A stretch of 64,000 nucleotides of DNA from Bradyrhizobium sp. in8p8 (GTDB taxonomy: Bacteria; Pseudomonadota; Alphaproteobacteria; Rhizobiales; Xanthobacteraceae). The stretch is from NCBI RefSeq assembly GCF_000426845.1, contig NZ_AUGD01000007.1:124001-188000 (forward strand). Reading direction: 5' to 3'. Shown here in pieces: positions 33,972-43,579 of the stretch. The notes beneath the pieces are model-generated. The model was not told the origin of the DNA. It made no database searches and worked only from the letters and a program-made list of their open reading frames with translations. The translations under genes were made by a program, and so were the position numbers. Each line of letters opens with the position of its first letter. Position 1 is the stretch's first letter.

Positions 33972-34937
33972 TCACGAACCGGACGGCCGTTCGCCCGATG
34001 CGAAGCGAACGGCGCGCGCCTTCGCGCTCTTGCCGGCCGCGCGTGCCGCGATCATGCTGCGTCCCTTGCGCTGGGCCGCCGCATTGTTCCGCAATTGGGT
34101 TGCAAACCGCTTGCGCGCACGGTTCGTCGTCGACCGGGCGGCGACCTGCTCGGCCTTGCGAATGATGCTCGCAACCGAAGTCGTCAGGTTCACCGGAACC
34201 CAGGCGACGTCCTTGGCCTTGGAGAGGCTGCCGATGCCCTCGCAGGGTGCTTCGCGCGGCAGGTCGATCCGGATCGCGAGCGCCTCGGCGCGCTCGGTCC
34301 AGTCTTCGGCCTGGGTGCCGGTGATGATGCGGACGTAATCGCGGGTCTCGCGCGGCAGCTGGCCCTCTCTCGCAAGCCACTTCTGGACGCGGCCCGGACC
34401 GGCATTGTAGGCGGCTGCGGCGAGACCGAGATTGCCGAAATCGTCGCGCAGCTTGCGCAGGAACTTCGCCGATGCGGGCAGCGCCTTCATCGGATCGAAG
34501 GGATCATCGAGTCCGACTTCGGCGGCCGTACCCGGCATGAATTGCGCGACGCCCTGCGCGCCGGCATGGCTGACCTCGTTGGGCTTGAAGCGGCTCTCCT
34601 GCCAGATCAGGCGCGCGAAGAACGGCACCGGAATGCCGCTGGACTCCGCGGCTTCGCGCAGAGCGTGGCAGAGCTTCTCAGTTGGTGAAACCGGTTCCTC
34701 GGCGCCGGGCTCGTTCGCGCGCGGCGGCGCGGGTGTTTCCTCATACGCCGCGCGCGCGTTGGCGACGTCGATGGCCTGCACGCTGGCAAGGAAGAGCTCG
34801 ACCACAGGAACAAGTGGCGAGGCGTGATTGTTCTTGAGAACGGCGGTGTCGGTAGCTGGTGTTTGCCGCGACGTCGACGGATCGAGGTCGCACATCAGAA
34901 GCAGGAACGCGGCGCAAGCCGCGACGACAAATCGCAT
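33972..34937 (-). CDS. lytic transglycosylase (SLT domain)
   Basis: A 321-residue envelope protein that would cut the glycan strands of peptidoglycan. A hydrophobic N-terminus (MRFVVAACAAFLLLMCDL) may be a signal peptide, with C16 a possible lipid site. The SLT domain shows catalytic E114 in IWQESRF, then GAQGVAQFMP, and AAAYNAGPGRVQKW. The C-terminal part is very basic, rich in Ala, Arg and Lys. It is divergent from an L,D-transpeptidase, another cell-wall enzyme. Confidence 0.87.
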   Translation of the reverse strand: MRFVVAACAAFLLLMCDLDPSTSRQTPATDTAVLKNNHASPLVPVVELFLASVQAIDVANARAAYEETPAPPRANEPGAEEPVSPTEKLCHALREAAESSGIPVPFFARLIWQESRFKPNEVSHAGAQGVAQFMPGTAAEVGLDDPFDPMKALPASAKFLRKLRDDFGNLGLAAAAYNAGPGRVQKWLAREGQLPRETRDYVRIITGTQAEDWTERAEALAIRIDLPREAPCEGIGSLSKAKDVAWVPVNLTTSVASIIRKAEQVAARSTTNRARKRFATQLRNNAAAQRKGRSMIAARAAGKSAKARAVRFASGERPSGS

Positions 34938-35121
34938 TTGCTGGGACAACCTCGAACTGTGGGGTGAACGGCCAGCGATGCGCCGGCGACAGGAAGTTGT
35001 TAACCCTCCGATTGCGGCAAAGCTGCGATCTCGCCGGTTCCTTCGGTGTTACTACGGTGTTCCCAGAGAGAAACTGTCCGCGGGTTTGCAGATCGTCATT
35101 TTGCCATTGGGACGAGCGATC

Positions 35122-36156
35122 ATGATGCGATGGATGCTTGGCGTGGTGATGTCGCTGTGGCTGATCAGCCCGGTGCTCGCGGGCAATCTCGATGCGAAAG
35201 CGGTGAACGATGCGCCGCGTCCCGTGAAAGAGCCGTCCGCTGACAAGCTCAATCCTGCAGTCGTGAAGCTTCAGGTACTGCTCGACCGCGCGCAATTCTC
35301 GCCCGGCGAGATCGACGGCAAGCTGGGTGAGAACGCGCAGAAGGCGCTCAAGGCATTCGCGGAGCAGAACGGCATCGCATTCGACAAGGCCATATCGCAG
35401 GAGCTCTGGGACAAGCTGACATTGGCGAGCGAAGCTCCCGTCCTCCTCGACTACAAGATCGACGATGCAGACCTGAAGGGGCCGTTCATCAAGAAGCTGC
35501 CCGCCAAGCTCGACGACATGAAGTCGCTAGAGGCACTGGGCTACACCAGTCCGCTCGAAGGGCTCGCGGAAAAATTCCACATGAGCGCGGATCTGCTCAG
35601 GGCCCTCAACCCGGGCAAGGCCTTCGACAAGATAGGGGAGACGATCGTTGTTGCAAACGTTCCGGCCCGGCGAGAGCTGCCGCGCATGGTTCGGCTCGAG
35701 GTCGACAAGGAGAACGGGACCTTGAAAGCGTTCGACGCAAGCGGCGCTTTGCTGGCGTTCTACCCGGCGTCAATCGGCAGTCCGGACCGTCCGACGCCGA
35801 GCGGTACGCTCAAGGTGACCGGCGCGCACGAGAATCCGACCTACCGCTACAATCCCGACTACAGGTTCAAGAACGTCAAATCCAAACGGCCCTTCGACAT
35901 CAAGCCGGGTCCGAACAACCCCGTGGGAGCTTATTGGATCGGCCTGTCGGCGCAGGGCTACGGCATCCATGGTACGGCCGAGCCCGACAGGGTCAGCAAG
36001 TCGGCGTCTCACGGCTGCGTCAGGCTGACCAATTGGGATGCGCGCGTGATCGGCGAGAACGTCAAGCGCGGCACGCCCGTGGTCTTCCTCGAGCCGCCGA
36101 CGGGTACGTCCTCGACGAGACAGGGCAGCCCCGTACAGAAGCGCGCCTCGAACTAG
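35122..36156 (+). CDS. L,D-transpeptidase with peptidoglycan-binding domain
   Basis: A 344-residue periplasmic enzyme. The signal peptide is MMRWMLGVVMSLWLISPVLA; a PG_binding_1-like domain follows at about 45-105 (VVKLQVLLDRAQFSPGEIDG), then a LysM-like stretch (FHMSADLLRALNPG), then a YkuD catalytic domain with HG (GIHGTAEP) and SHGC (SASHGCVRLTN), the cysteine being the nucleophile. It forms 3-3 cross-links or attaches proteins to the wall. The stop overlaps the convergent gene at 36153 by four bases. Confidence 0.92.
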   Translation: MMRWMLGVVMSLWLISPVLAGNLDAKAVNDAPRPVKEPSADKLNPAVVKLQVLLDRAQFSPGEIDGKLGENAQKALKAFAEQNGIAFDKAISQELWDKLTLASEAPVLLDYKIDDADLKGPFIKKLPAKLDDMKSLEALGYTSPLEGLAEKFHMSADLLRALNPGKAFDKIGETIVVANVPARRELPRMVRLEVDKENGTLKAFDASGALLAFYPASIGSPDRPTPSGTLKVTGAHENPTYRYNPDYRFKNVKSKRPFDIKPGPNNPVGAYWIGLSAQGYGIHGTAEPDRVSKSASHGCVRLTNWDARVIGENVKRGTPVVFLEPPTGTSSTRQGSPVQKRASN

Positions 36157-36428
36157 TCCTTGGGAAAATCCTTGCGCATCGCGATCTCGGCGGCGTCGCC
36201 CGGCGACAGCACGGCCTGGTCGAAAGCCGGTTGCGGCCTCGTCATGATGTCGTAAAGCGAGATGCCCTTGACCGGCTTGCCCATGAGCTCGCGGACGCAT
36301 TCGGCGAGCGTGCCGTTGTAGACGAGATAGGGCGGACCGCGGTCCTTCTGTCGCTCGCCATTCAGCGACGGCCACTTCTTCAGCTCGGCCGGCGCGTCAT
36401 AGGCGATCGGCGATCCCTCTTTGAACAT
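36153..36428 (-). CDS. small hypothetical protein
   Basis: A 91-residue soluble protein (MFKEGSPIAYDAPAELKKWP to ...AAEIAMRKDFPKD). A middle block, YLVYNGTLAECVRELMGKPV, looks like a folded core. Similar short proteins seem common in Bradyrhizobium, but I know no function. It converges with the L,D-transpeptidase gene and overlaps its stop. Confidence 0.6.
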   Translation of the reverse strand: MFKEGSPIAYDAPAELKKWPSLNGERQKDRGPPYLVYNGTLAECVRELMGKPVKGISLYDIMTRPQPAFDQAVLSPGDAAEIAMRKDFPKD

Positions 36429-36505
36429 GCGTATGGTCCCAGCGACTTGGATTCCCGGAGTCCTACCGGCCGCTGGGTAAACATTCGTTAAAGAATTGGT
36501 TCAAG

Positions 36506-37363
36506 TCAGCCGGACACGAAGGCGAGCAGGGTGCCGTTGGCCCTGGCCGGCGGCACGCAGATCGCATCGCCGCTTCGCACGGCAGCCGAACCCAGCGCTC
36601 TTTCCGTTGCCGCGAGATCGCCGCTGATGAGCACCAGCGCAGCGCCGCCACGCTCGGAAAGCCCGGCGAGCGGCACGCCGGGATAACGCTTGCCGAGCTG
36701 TTGCAGCGTCAGATAGACGAAGTCGGCGCGATCTCCGCCGGAGGGCACGGTGACCGCGCCGTCCGCATCGGCCGTCGGCGTGCGGTCGATCAGCCGGCCG
36801 AGATGCGCGGCTTCCTTCGCGGGGTCCGGCGTTGCGATCAGCGTCTGCTTGATCCGCTTCGCCGCATTGGCGTGCTTTATCAGTTCCGGAATCCAGACGG
36901 TCTCGCGGGTTTTGTGCTGGCAGGCGAAAATGCGCACGCCGCCGGGCGCCTCCGCGGTCGGCCACAGGAAAGTGCGGAATTTTGCTGCCGAGACCGTGCC
37001 ATCGGGCAGCGTCACCGGCCGTTCGAAATCGGTCGGGCCGATCGGCTCCAGGCCGCGTGCGCGGATCTCCTCGGCGCCGGCTGCGGAATCGACCGCGGTG
37101 AAGGCGATGCGCTCGATACCCTCGCCGTGCTTGTCGAGGAAGGCACGCGCGGGAGCGTTCAGCTCGGTCGCAGCGAGCACGCCGAGCAGCTCCATGTAGT
37201 CGGGGTCGAACATGATGGTGTAATTGCCCGTGCCCATATGGACGCTGTGGGTCCCGCGCGGGGACACGGTGAAGCCAAGCTGCCGATAATTCTCGGCGGC
37301 CTTGTCGAGGTCCTTCACCATGACCACCGCGTGGTCGATACCGATGACGTTCTTGAGGGCCAC
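36506..37363 (-). CDS. VOC family glyoxalase-like protein
   Basis: A 285-residue protein of the glyoxalase-like group. Its N-terminus, NVIGIDHAVVMVKDLDKAAENYRQLGF, and HMGTGNYTIMFDPDYMELLG mark the first VOC module. The second half repeats the fold less clearly (GVRIFACQHKTRETVW; ICVPPARANGTLLAFV). The start is GTG at 37363. It stands alone; the substrate is unknown. Confidence 0.82.
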   Translation of the reverse strand: MALKNVIGIDHAVVMVKDLDKAAENYRQLGFTVSPRGTHSVHMGTGNYTIMFDPDYMELLGVLAATELNAPARAFLDKHGEGIERIAFTAVDSAAGAEEIRARGLEPIGPTDFERPVTLPDGTVSAAKFRTFLWPTAEAPGGVRIFACQHKTRETVWIPELIKHANAAKRIKQTLIATPDPAKEAAHLGRLIDRTPTADADGAVTVPSGGDRADFVYLTLQQLGKRYPGVPLAGLSERGGAALVLISGDLAATERALGSAAVRSGDAICVPPARANGTLLAFVSG

Positions 37364-37686
37364 TGTTCTTTCCCCGCACGAGCAGACTGACTTTGGCCGC
37401 GGCAGCGGCGACGACTCCTCTCTACGATGGATGGGCAGTCAAGTCATTTTTCAATTCGGTGGGGGAAGCCGGTTTTCGCTCCGCGCGAGGCGTCCTCGCG
37501 ACGACATGCCGCTCATCGAAGAAGTGGCGGATCGCCGGGTTCGGCGCCAGGATGATCGCCCCCGATCCGGTTGAAGGCACACGGCCCCCAGCGCCGCATG
37601 GGAATCTGCAAGGCGAAGGACTTGCTGCCGAACGCTTGCGGGTCGGTCGACGTTGACGTTTGCTGGGGGCAAGGCCGGAGGACGAC
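37364..37686. other. intergenic region without a gene
   Basis: No frame here has a credible start or family resemblance. It should hold the divergent promoters of the VOC gene and the sugar dehydrogenase gene, including a T-rich stretch at 37440-37460 (CATTTTTCAATTCGG). No operator could be assigned. Confidence 0.3.
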
Positions 37687-39015
37687 GTGAAGAACAGAAT
37701 TTGGTCAATTGCGATTTGCGCCGAGCTGCTGGTTGCGGCTGGCGCGCAGGCCGAGCCGGCATTGCAGGGCAAGGATGCTTACGGCGACTGGCGGGCCGAC
37801 AAGCCCGGTACGGTCAGGCTGATCCGCCCGCAGGATCTGGTGAAGCCGGGCGCTACACGGTCGGTTGCCAGTTCCGCGCGCGTGGTGCCGCGTCCGCGAG
37901 ACGCCTCTCCCCAGGTGCCGGCTGGTTTCAAGGTCGAACTGTTCGCCGAAGGCCTGCGCGCGCCGCGCATCATCCGCGTGGCGCCGAATGGTGATGTCTT
38001 CGTTGCGGAGACGCGGACCGGCAATATCCGCGTGCTGCGCCCAGGCGAAGGCGGCAAGGTTGCGACCAATGAGGTGTTCGCCAGCGGCCTGCGGCAACCA
38101 TTCGGCATCGCCTTCTTTCCGAGCGGCGACAACCCGCAATGGGTCTACATTGCGAACACCGACAGCGTCGTCCGCTTTCCTTATCAGGCCGGTGATCTCA
38201 AGGCGCGCGGCAAGGCCGAGACTATCGTGTCGAGCCTGCCGCATGACGGCGGCCATTCCACCCGCGATATCGTCTTTACGCCCGACAACAAGCGCATGCT
38301 GGTTTCGGTCGGCTCGCTCAGCAACGTCGCTGAGGGCATGGGCACGCCGCCGGGCGGACTGGAGGCCTGGTCGAAAGCGCAACCGCTTGGCGCCACTTGG
38401 GCGAGCGAGACCGAGCGCGCCGCCGTGCTCGCTTTCAGCCCTGATGGCAAGGAACGGAAGATCTACGCCACCGGTATCCGCAACTGCGTCGGCCTCGCGA
38501 TCCAGCCGCAGACAGGCCAGCCCTGGTGCTCGAACAACGAGCGCGACGGGCTCGGCGACGATCTCGTGCCCGACTACGTCACCAGCGTGAAGGAGGGCGC
38601 GTTCTACGGTTGGCCTTGGTTCTATATCGGCAACAATGAAGACCCGCGCCATGCCGGTGCGCGGCCGGACCTCAAGGACAACGTGACGGTGCCCGACGTG
38701 CTGATCCAGCCGCATTCGGCTTCGCTCGCCATGACGTTCTATCAAGGCACGCAGTTTCCGCCGGAGTACCAGGGCGACGCCTTCGCCGCCCAGCACGGTT
38801 CATGGAACAGGTCGAAGCGAACCGGCTACAAGGTGATCCGCATCAGGATGAAGGACGGCAAGCCGACCGGCGAGTATGAGGATTTCGTGACGGGCTTCGT
38901 GGTGAGCGACACGGAGGTGTGGGGGCGTCCGGTGGGCGTGGCGGTGGCAAAGGATGGATCGCTGCTGGTCTCGGAGGATGGCAACGGCACGATCTGGCGG
39001 GTGAGCCGGCAGTAA
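37687..39015 (+). CDS. exported PQQ-dependent sugar dehydrogenase family protein
   Basis: A 442-residue periplasmic beta-propeller. With the GTG start at 37687, the signal peptide is VKNRIWSIAICAELLVAAGA-QAEP. Typical blocks are LFAEGLRAPRIIRVAPNGDVFVAET, GLRQPFGIAFFP, HDGGHSTRDIVFTPD, IRNCVGLAIQPQTGQPWCSNNERDG and GDAFAAQHGSWNRSKRTGYKV, matching the soluble glucose/sorbosone dehydrogenase group. It would oxidise an aldose in the periplasm using PQQ. GGAGGAC precedes the GTG. Confidence 0.87.
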   Translation: MKNRIWSIAICAELLVAAGAQAEPALQGKDAYGDWRADKPGTVRLIRPQDLVKPGATRSVASSARVVPRPRDASPQVPAGFKVELFAEGLRAPRIIRVAPNGDVFVAETRTGNIRVLRPGEGGKVATNEVFASGLRQPFGIAFFPSGDNPQWVYIANTDSVVRFPYQAGDLKARGKAETIVSSLPHDGGHSTRDIVFTPDNKRMLVSVGSLSNVAEGMGTPPGGLEAWSKAQPLGATWASETERAAVLAFSPDGKERKIYATGIRNCVGLAIQPQTGQPWCSNNERDGLGDDLVPDYVTSVKEGAFYGWPWFYIGNNEDPRHAGARPDLKDNVTVPDVLIQPHSASLAMTFYQGTQFPPEYQGDAFAAQHGSWNRSKRTGYKVIRIRMKDGKPTGEYEDFVTGFVVSDTEVWGRPVGVAVAKDGSLLVSEDGNGTIWRVSRQ

Positions 39016-39043
39016 TGGAATCTGCCGCGAGCAGCTGCCTTCG

Positions 39044-39066
39044 CCTCTCCACGCCAGCGGGAGAGG
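39044..39066. repeat. short decayed palindrome of the intergenic repeat family
   Basis: CCTCTCC (39044-39050) and GGAGAGG (39060-39066) resemble one end of the repeat at 24449-24472. It lies between convergent genes and may be a truncated copy. It could also help end transcription. Confidence 0.4.
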
Positions 39067-39078
39067 GAGAAGAACGAT

Positions 39079-39879
39079 CTACCCCCGCCTTACACTGGCG
39101 CCGCCATCCACCGGCAGCGTCACGCCTGTAATGAAGTTCGCCTCATCCGATGCCAGGAACAGCGCCGCGTTGGCGACGTCCCATCCGGTGCCCATCTTCC
39201 TGCGCAGCGGCACCTTGCTGTCGCGCTCGGCTTCGACCTCGGCGCGCGTCTTGGACCATTCGCGGGCGCGGGTGTCGACCGCCATGGGCGTGTTCATCAG
39301 GCCGGGCAGGATGACATTGGCCCGGATGCCGTATTCGGCGTTCTGGTAGGCGAGCTGTTCGGTGAAGGCGATCATCGCCGACTTCGTCGCCTTGTAGGCG
39401 ACATAAGGATAGGTCGTGATCGCGGCCATCGATGAGATGTTGATGATCGCGCCGCTGCGTTGCGCTCGCATGATCGGGATCACCTCCTTCGCGGCAAGGA
39501 TGCAGCTCTTCAGGTTGATGGCGACGACGCGGTCGAACGCCTCTTCGGTCAGCTGCAGCAACTCGGCATCGCCGCCGGCGAGGCTGACGCCGACATTGTT
39601 GTGCAGTACGTCGATTCGTCCCCAGCGTGTTTGCGCATCTGCCACCATCGCGTTGATGTCGGCGGCCTTGGTCACGTCGGCCTTGAAGGCCGTGGCGGTG
39701 CCTTCCCGGGCGGTGATCATCGCGACCGTTTCCTGCGCCGAGTCCAGATGATGATCGACGCAAAAGACCTTCGCACCCTCGCGCGCGAAGGTGAGCGCGG
39801 TGGCACGGCCGTTGCCCATGCCTTCGCCGGGGCTTTGCCCGGCTCCGACCACGATCGCAACCTTGTCCTTCAGGCGCAT
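39079..39879 (-). CDS. short-chain dehydrogenase/reductase
   Basis: A 266-residue NAD(P)-dependent oxidoreductase. The Rossmann motif is slightly unusual (VGAGQSPGEGMGNGRATAL, where the classic TGxxxGxG is expanded). NNVG, the catalytic Ser in NISSM and Y-x-x-x-K in YVAYKATK follow, and the end LASDEANFITGVTLPVDGG is typical. Substrate unknown. It is divergent from the cyo operon. Confidence 0.9.
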   Translation of the reverse strand: MRLKDKVAIVVGAGQSPGEGMGNGRATALTFAREGAKVFCVDHHLDSAQETVAMITAREGTATAFKADVTKAADINAMVADAQTRWGRIDVLHNNVGVSLAGGDAELLQLTEEAFDRVVAINLKSCILAAKEVIPIMRAQRSGAIINISSMAAITTYPYVAYKATKSAMIAFTEQLAYQNAEYGIRANVILPGLMNTPMAVDTRAREWSKTRAEVEAERDSKVPLRRKMGTGWDVANAALFLASDEANFITGVTLPVDGGASVRRG

Positions 39880-40114
39880 CTCGGTTCACTCCCTCATATT
39901 TTCGTGCAGATTAGCAATCGCCCCGGTCGCAGAGAAGGGCGCGGCTCCTGCGTTCATGTCATTGACATCGCATGGAATTGCATGTCGCGGCAGGCCTGTC
40001 GCGCCTCGCTGCCCCCTTCAATCCAGGAACCGTTCTGAGGTCGCGGCGTTTGCTGCCGGAGCCTTTCCCGCGCTAGGCTCTGCGTCGGGGTTTCCCAACC
40101 GCCAGTGCTCACCG

Positions 40115-40948
40115 ATGAATCTGCTCGATCCGCAAGGGCCCGTGGCTGCTGGCAACAGCACGATCCTGGTCGATTCCGTCTTCATCATGCTCGTGATCGT
40201 GGTGCCGACCATCTTCGCGATTCTCGGCTTTGCGTTCTGGTTTCGCGCGTCCAACCCGAGAGCACGATATCGGCCTGGTTTCGTCTACTCCGGTCGCATC
40301 GAGATGGTGGTGTGGGCGATCCCGGCGCTCACCGTCATCCTGCTCGGGGGCGTCGCCTGGATCGGCTCGCACCAGCTCGATCCTGCCGCGCCGGTGCCGG
40401 GGACCGGCAGCCCGGTGCGCATCCAGGCCGTCTCGCTCGACTGGAAATGGCTTTTCATCTATCCCGATCAGCGCATCGCCACCGTCAACACCCTCACGGT
40501 GCCGGCCGGTGCCGAGCTGAAATTCCAGCTGACGTCGTCGAGCGTGATGAACACGTTCTTCATCCCGCAGCTCGGCAGCATGATCTACACCATGAACGGC
40601 ATGGTGACGAAGCTGAACCTGCGCGCCGACAATGAAGGCAAGCTTCAGGGCCTGTCGGCGCATTTCTCCGGCGACGGATTTCCCGACATGATGTTCGACG
40701 TCAACGTGGTCTCGCCGCTCGCTTTTCCGGAGTGGGTCGCGACCGCGGCGAAGACGGATGCCGTGCTCAATGAGAACAGCTACAGGAAATTGATGCAGCA
40801 GGGCATCGAGAAAGACCGGCCGGTGTACCGCCTCGAAGACCCGCGCCTGTTCGAGCTGATCGCGACCCAGCACATTCCGCCGGGACCCGGGCCGGAGCGA
40901 ATCTCCGATGCCGGCCGTCCGCACAGTGGAGGCCACGATGCTCGGTAA
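40115..40948 (+). CDS. cyoA: cytochrome o ubiquinol oxidase subunit II
   Basis: A 277-residue membrane-anchored subunit with two N-terminal helices and a periplasmic cupredoxin-like domain (PVRIQAVSLDWKWLFIYPDQ, NTFFIPQLGSMIYTMNG, SAHFSGDGFPDMMFDV). The Cu-A ligands are absent, as expected for a quinol oxidase. I use ATG 40115, but the frame stays open upstream and has an Ala-rich stretch and a Cys three residues before this Met. A lipoprotein start further upstream is therefore possible. It is the first gene of cyoABCD. Confidence 0.92.
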   Translation: MNLLDPQGPVAAGNSTILVDSVFIMLVIVVPTIFAILGFAFWFRASNPRARYRPGFVYSGRIEMVVWAIPALTVILLGGVAWIGSHQLDPAAPVPGTGSPVRIQAVSLDWKWLFIYPDQRIATVNTLTVPAGAELKFQLTSSSVMNTFFIPQLGSMIYTMNGMVTKLNLRADNEGKLQGLSAHFSGDGFPDMMFDVNVVSPLAFPEWVATAAKTDAVLNENSYRKLMQQGIEKDRPVYRLEDPRLFELIATQHIPPGPGPERISDAGRPHSGGHDAR

Positions 40949-42938
40949 GCTCGATTGGTCGGCCATTCCGTTGGATCAGCCGATACCACTCATTGCGGGC
41001 GCCGTGGTGCTGGTCGCGATCCTCGGCGTCCTGACGTGGGTCGTGGTGAAGGGTCATCTTAGCTATCTCTGGAACGAATGGATCACCAGCGTCGATCACA
41101 AGCGCATCGGGGTCATGTATGTGCTGCTGGCCTCGGTGATGCTGCTGCGCGGCGGCAGCGACGCCATCATGATGCGGATTCAACAGGCCGTCGCCTATCA
41201 GTCGCAGGGATATCTGCCGCCCGAGCACTACAACCAGATCTTCTCGGCGCACGGCACCATCATGATCTTCTTCGTGGCGATGCCGTTCGTGATCGGCCTG
41301 ATGAACCTGATCGTGCCGCTTCAGCTCGGCGTACGCGACGTCGCTTTCCCGACACTGAATTCGGTCGGCTTCTGGCTGACCGCGAGCGGAGCACTGCTGG
41401 TCAACATCTCGCTCGTGGTCGGCGAGTTCGCGCGCACCGGCTGGCTCGCCTTTCCGCCCCTGTCGGAACTGTCCTACTCGCCCGGCGTCGGCGTCGACTA
41501 TTACGCCTGGTCACTCCAGATCTCCGGCATCGGGACGTTGGTGGCCGGCATCAATCTCGTCACGACCGTGCTGAAGCTGCGCACCAAGGGCATGAATTAT
41601 CTGCGTATGCCGATGTTCTGCTGGACCACGCTGGCCTCGAATCTTCTCATCGTGGCAGCCTTCCCGATTCTTACCGCCACCCTGGCGATGCTGCTGCTCG
41701 ACCGTTACCTCGGCTTCCACTTTTTCACCAACGAGGCCGGCGGCAACGTCATGATGTTCATGAACCTGATCTGGGCCTGGGGCCATCCGGAGGTCTACAT
41801 CCTGGTGCTGCCGGCCTTCGGTATCTTCTCCGAGGTAGTCTCGACCTTCTCCGGCAAGGCGTTGTTCGGCTATCGCTCCATGGTGCTTGCGACGATGGCG
41901 ATCTGCGTCATCTCCTTCATGGTCTGGCTGCATCACTTCTTCACGATGGGCGCAGGCCCGAACGTCAACGCAATCTTCGGCATCGCCAGCATGATCATCG
42001 CGGTGCCGACCGGCGTGAAGATCTACAACTGGCTGTTCACGATGTATGGCGGCCGCATCCGCTTCGCGACGCCGATGCTGTGGGCGGTCGGCTTCATGGT
42101 GACGTTCATTATCGGCGGGTTGACGGGCGTGCTGCTTGCGGTGCCGCCGGCTGATTTCATCCTTCACAACAGCATGTTCCTGGTCGCCCACTTTCACAAC
42201 GTCATCATCGGCGGCGTGCTGTTCGGCGCCTTCGCCGGCTTCGAATACTGGTTTCCGAAGGCATTCGGCTTTCGCCTCAACGAACGCTGGGGCAGGGCTG
42301 CGTTCTGGTTCACCTTTCTCGGCTTCTTCATCACCTTCATGCCGCTCTACATCGTCGGTATGCTCGGCATGACGCGGCGGATGCAGCACTACGACGTCGC
42401 AGCATGGCGGCCCTGGATGATCGTTGCGGCGGTCGGCGTGGCAGTGCTGACGATCGGCGTGATCTGTCAGATCGTGCAACTCGTGGTCAGCATCCGCAAC
42501 CGGGAGGCCTTGCGCGACCGGACCGGCGATCCCTGGGATGGGCGTTCGCTGGAATGGGCGACTTCGTCACCACCGCCGGTCTTCAATTTCGCGTTCAATC
42601 CCGACGTGCGCGGCGAGGACGCCTATTGGCACATGAAGGCCCGTGCCAAACAACAATCGCCCGAGCGCGACGGGCCGGAATATCAGGACATCGAGATGCC
42701 CCGGAACTCGCCGACCGGGTTCGTCTGCGCGTTCTTTGCCACCATCATGGGTTTTGCGCTGATCTGGCACATCTGGTGGATGGTGATCGTGGGCGGCCTC
42801 GGCGCGTGGGCGACCTTCGTCGTGTTTGCCTGGCGCGACCATGACGAGTACGTCATTCCGGCCGAGGAGGTCGCAGTGATAGATCGCGTCAATCTCGAGC
42901 AGCGGCGCGGCCTCATCAGCATGGCGGAGGTTGGCTGA
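40938..42938 (+). CDS. cyoB: cytochrome o ubiquinol oxidase subunit I
   Basis: The 666-residue catalytic subunit, reducing O2 to water and pumping protons. Haem and copper ligands are clear: SAHGTIMIFF, WAWGHPEVYIL (the His-Tyr pair), LHHFFTMG (two Cu-B histidines) and VAHFHNVIIGG (haem histidines). The usual C-terminal extension DIEMPRNSPTGF is present. The ATG at 40938 overlaps the cyoA stop. About 14-15 membrane helices. Confidence 0.97.
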   Translation: MLGKLDWSAIPLDQPIPLIAGAVVLVAILGVLTWVVVKGHLSYLWNEWITSVDHKRIGVMYVLLASVMLLRGGSDAIMMRIQQAVAYQSQGYLPPEHYNQIFSAHGTIMIFFVAMPFVIGLMNLIVPLQLGVRDVAFPTLNSVGFWLTASGALLVNISLVVGEFARTGWLAFPPLSELSYSPGVGVDYYAWSLQISGIGTLVAGINLVTTVLKLRTKGMNYLRMPMFCWTTLASNLLIVAAFPILTATLAMLLLDRYLGFHFFTNEAGGNVMMFMNLIWAWGHPEVYILVLPAFGIFSEVVSTFSGKALFGYRSMVLATMAICVISFMVWLHHFFTMGAGPNVNAIFGIASMIIAVPTGVKIYNWLFTMYGGRIRFATPMLWAVGFMVTFIIGGLTGVLLAVPPADFILHNSMFLVAHFHNVIIGGVLFGAFAGFEYWFPKAFGFRLNERWGRAAFWFTFLGFFITFMPLYIVGMLGMTRRMQHYDVAAWRPWMIVAAVGVAVLTIGVICQIVQLVVSIRNREALRDRTGDPWDGRSLEWATSSPPPVFNFAFNPDVRGEDAYWHMKARAKQQSPERDGPEYQDIEMPRNSPTGFVCAFFATIMGFALIWHIWWMVIVGGLGAWATFVVFAWRDHDEYVIPAEEVAVIDRVNLEQRRGLISMAEVG

Positions 42939-43579
42939 TGTCGATCACGGCCACTGCCGGCCATGCGCACACCGATCCCCATCAGATCGGCGTCCTGATC
43001 GAGCATCCTGGACCCGCCCCGAAGCGGATCGTGACCGCCTACGGCTTCTGGATCTTCCTGCTCTCCGATATCGTGATGTTCTCCTGCTTCTTCGCGGCCC
43101 ACGCCGTGCTGGCTGGCCAGACCGCCGGAGGCCCGAGGGGATCGGAGATATTCGAGCCGAGCTACGTCGCGATCGAGACGGTTTGCCTGCTGCTGTCGAG
43201 CTTCACCTGCGGCATGGCCAGCATCGCGGCCGATGTGCGCAATCGGCTGTGGTTCCATGTCTCGATGGCGATCACCTGTGCGCTCGGGCTCGTGTTCCTC
43301 GTGCTCGAGTTCCGCGAGTTTGCCGATCTGATCGCACGCGGCTACGGTCCCTCGCGTAGCGCTTTCCTGACCTCGTTCTTCTCGCTGGTCGGCTGCCACG
43401 GGCTGCATGTCTCCGCAGGCCTGCTTTGGCTCCTCACCATGATGGCCCAGGTCTTCGCAAAGGGCTTTCGTGCCGACATCCTGCGCCGGATGACGTGCTT
43501 TGCACTGTTCTGGCATGCGCTCGACATCGTCTGGGTCGCTGTGTTCTCCGTTGTCTACCTGCTCGGGAGCGCGCCATGA
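42938..43579 (+). CDS. cyoC: cytochrome o ubiquinol oxidase subunit III
   Basis: A 213-residue five-helix subunit (GFWIFLLSDIVMFSCFFAAH, SLVGCHGLHVSAGLLWLL, CFALFWHALDIVWVAVFSVVYL shortened in the helix list). The start ATG shares a base with the cyoB stop. Stabilises subunit I. Confidence 0.95.
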   Translation: MSITATAGHAHTDPHQIGVLIEHPGPAPKRIVTAYGFWIFLLSDIVMFSCFFAAHAVLAGQTAGGPRGSEIFEPSYVAIETVCLLLSSFTCGMASIAADVRNRLWFHVSMAITCALGLVFLVLEFREFADLIARGYGPSRSAFLTSFFSLVGCHGLHVSAGLLWLLTMMAQVFAKGFRADILRRMTCFALFWHALDIVWVAVFSVVYLLGSAP

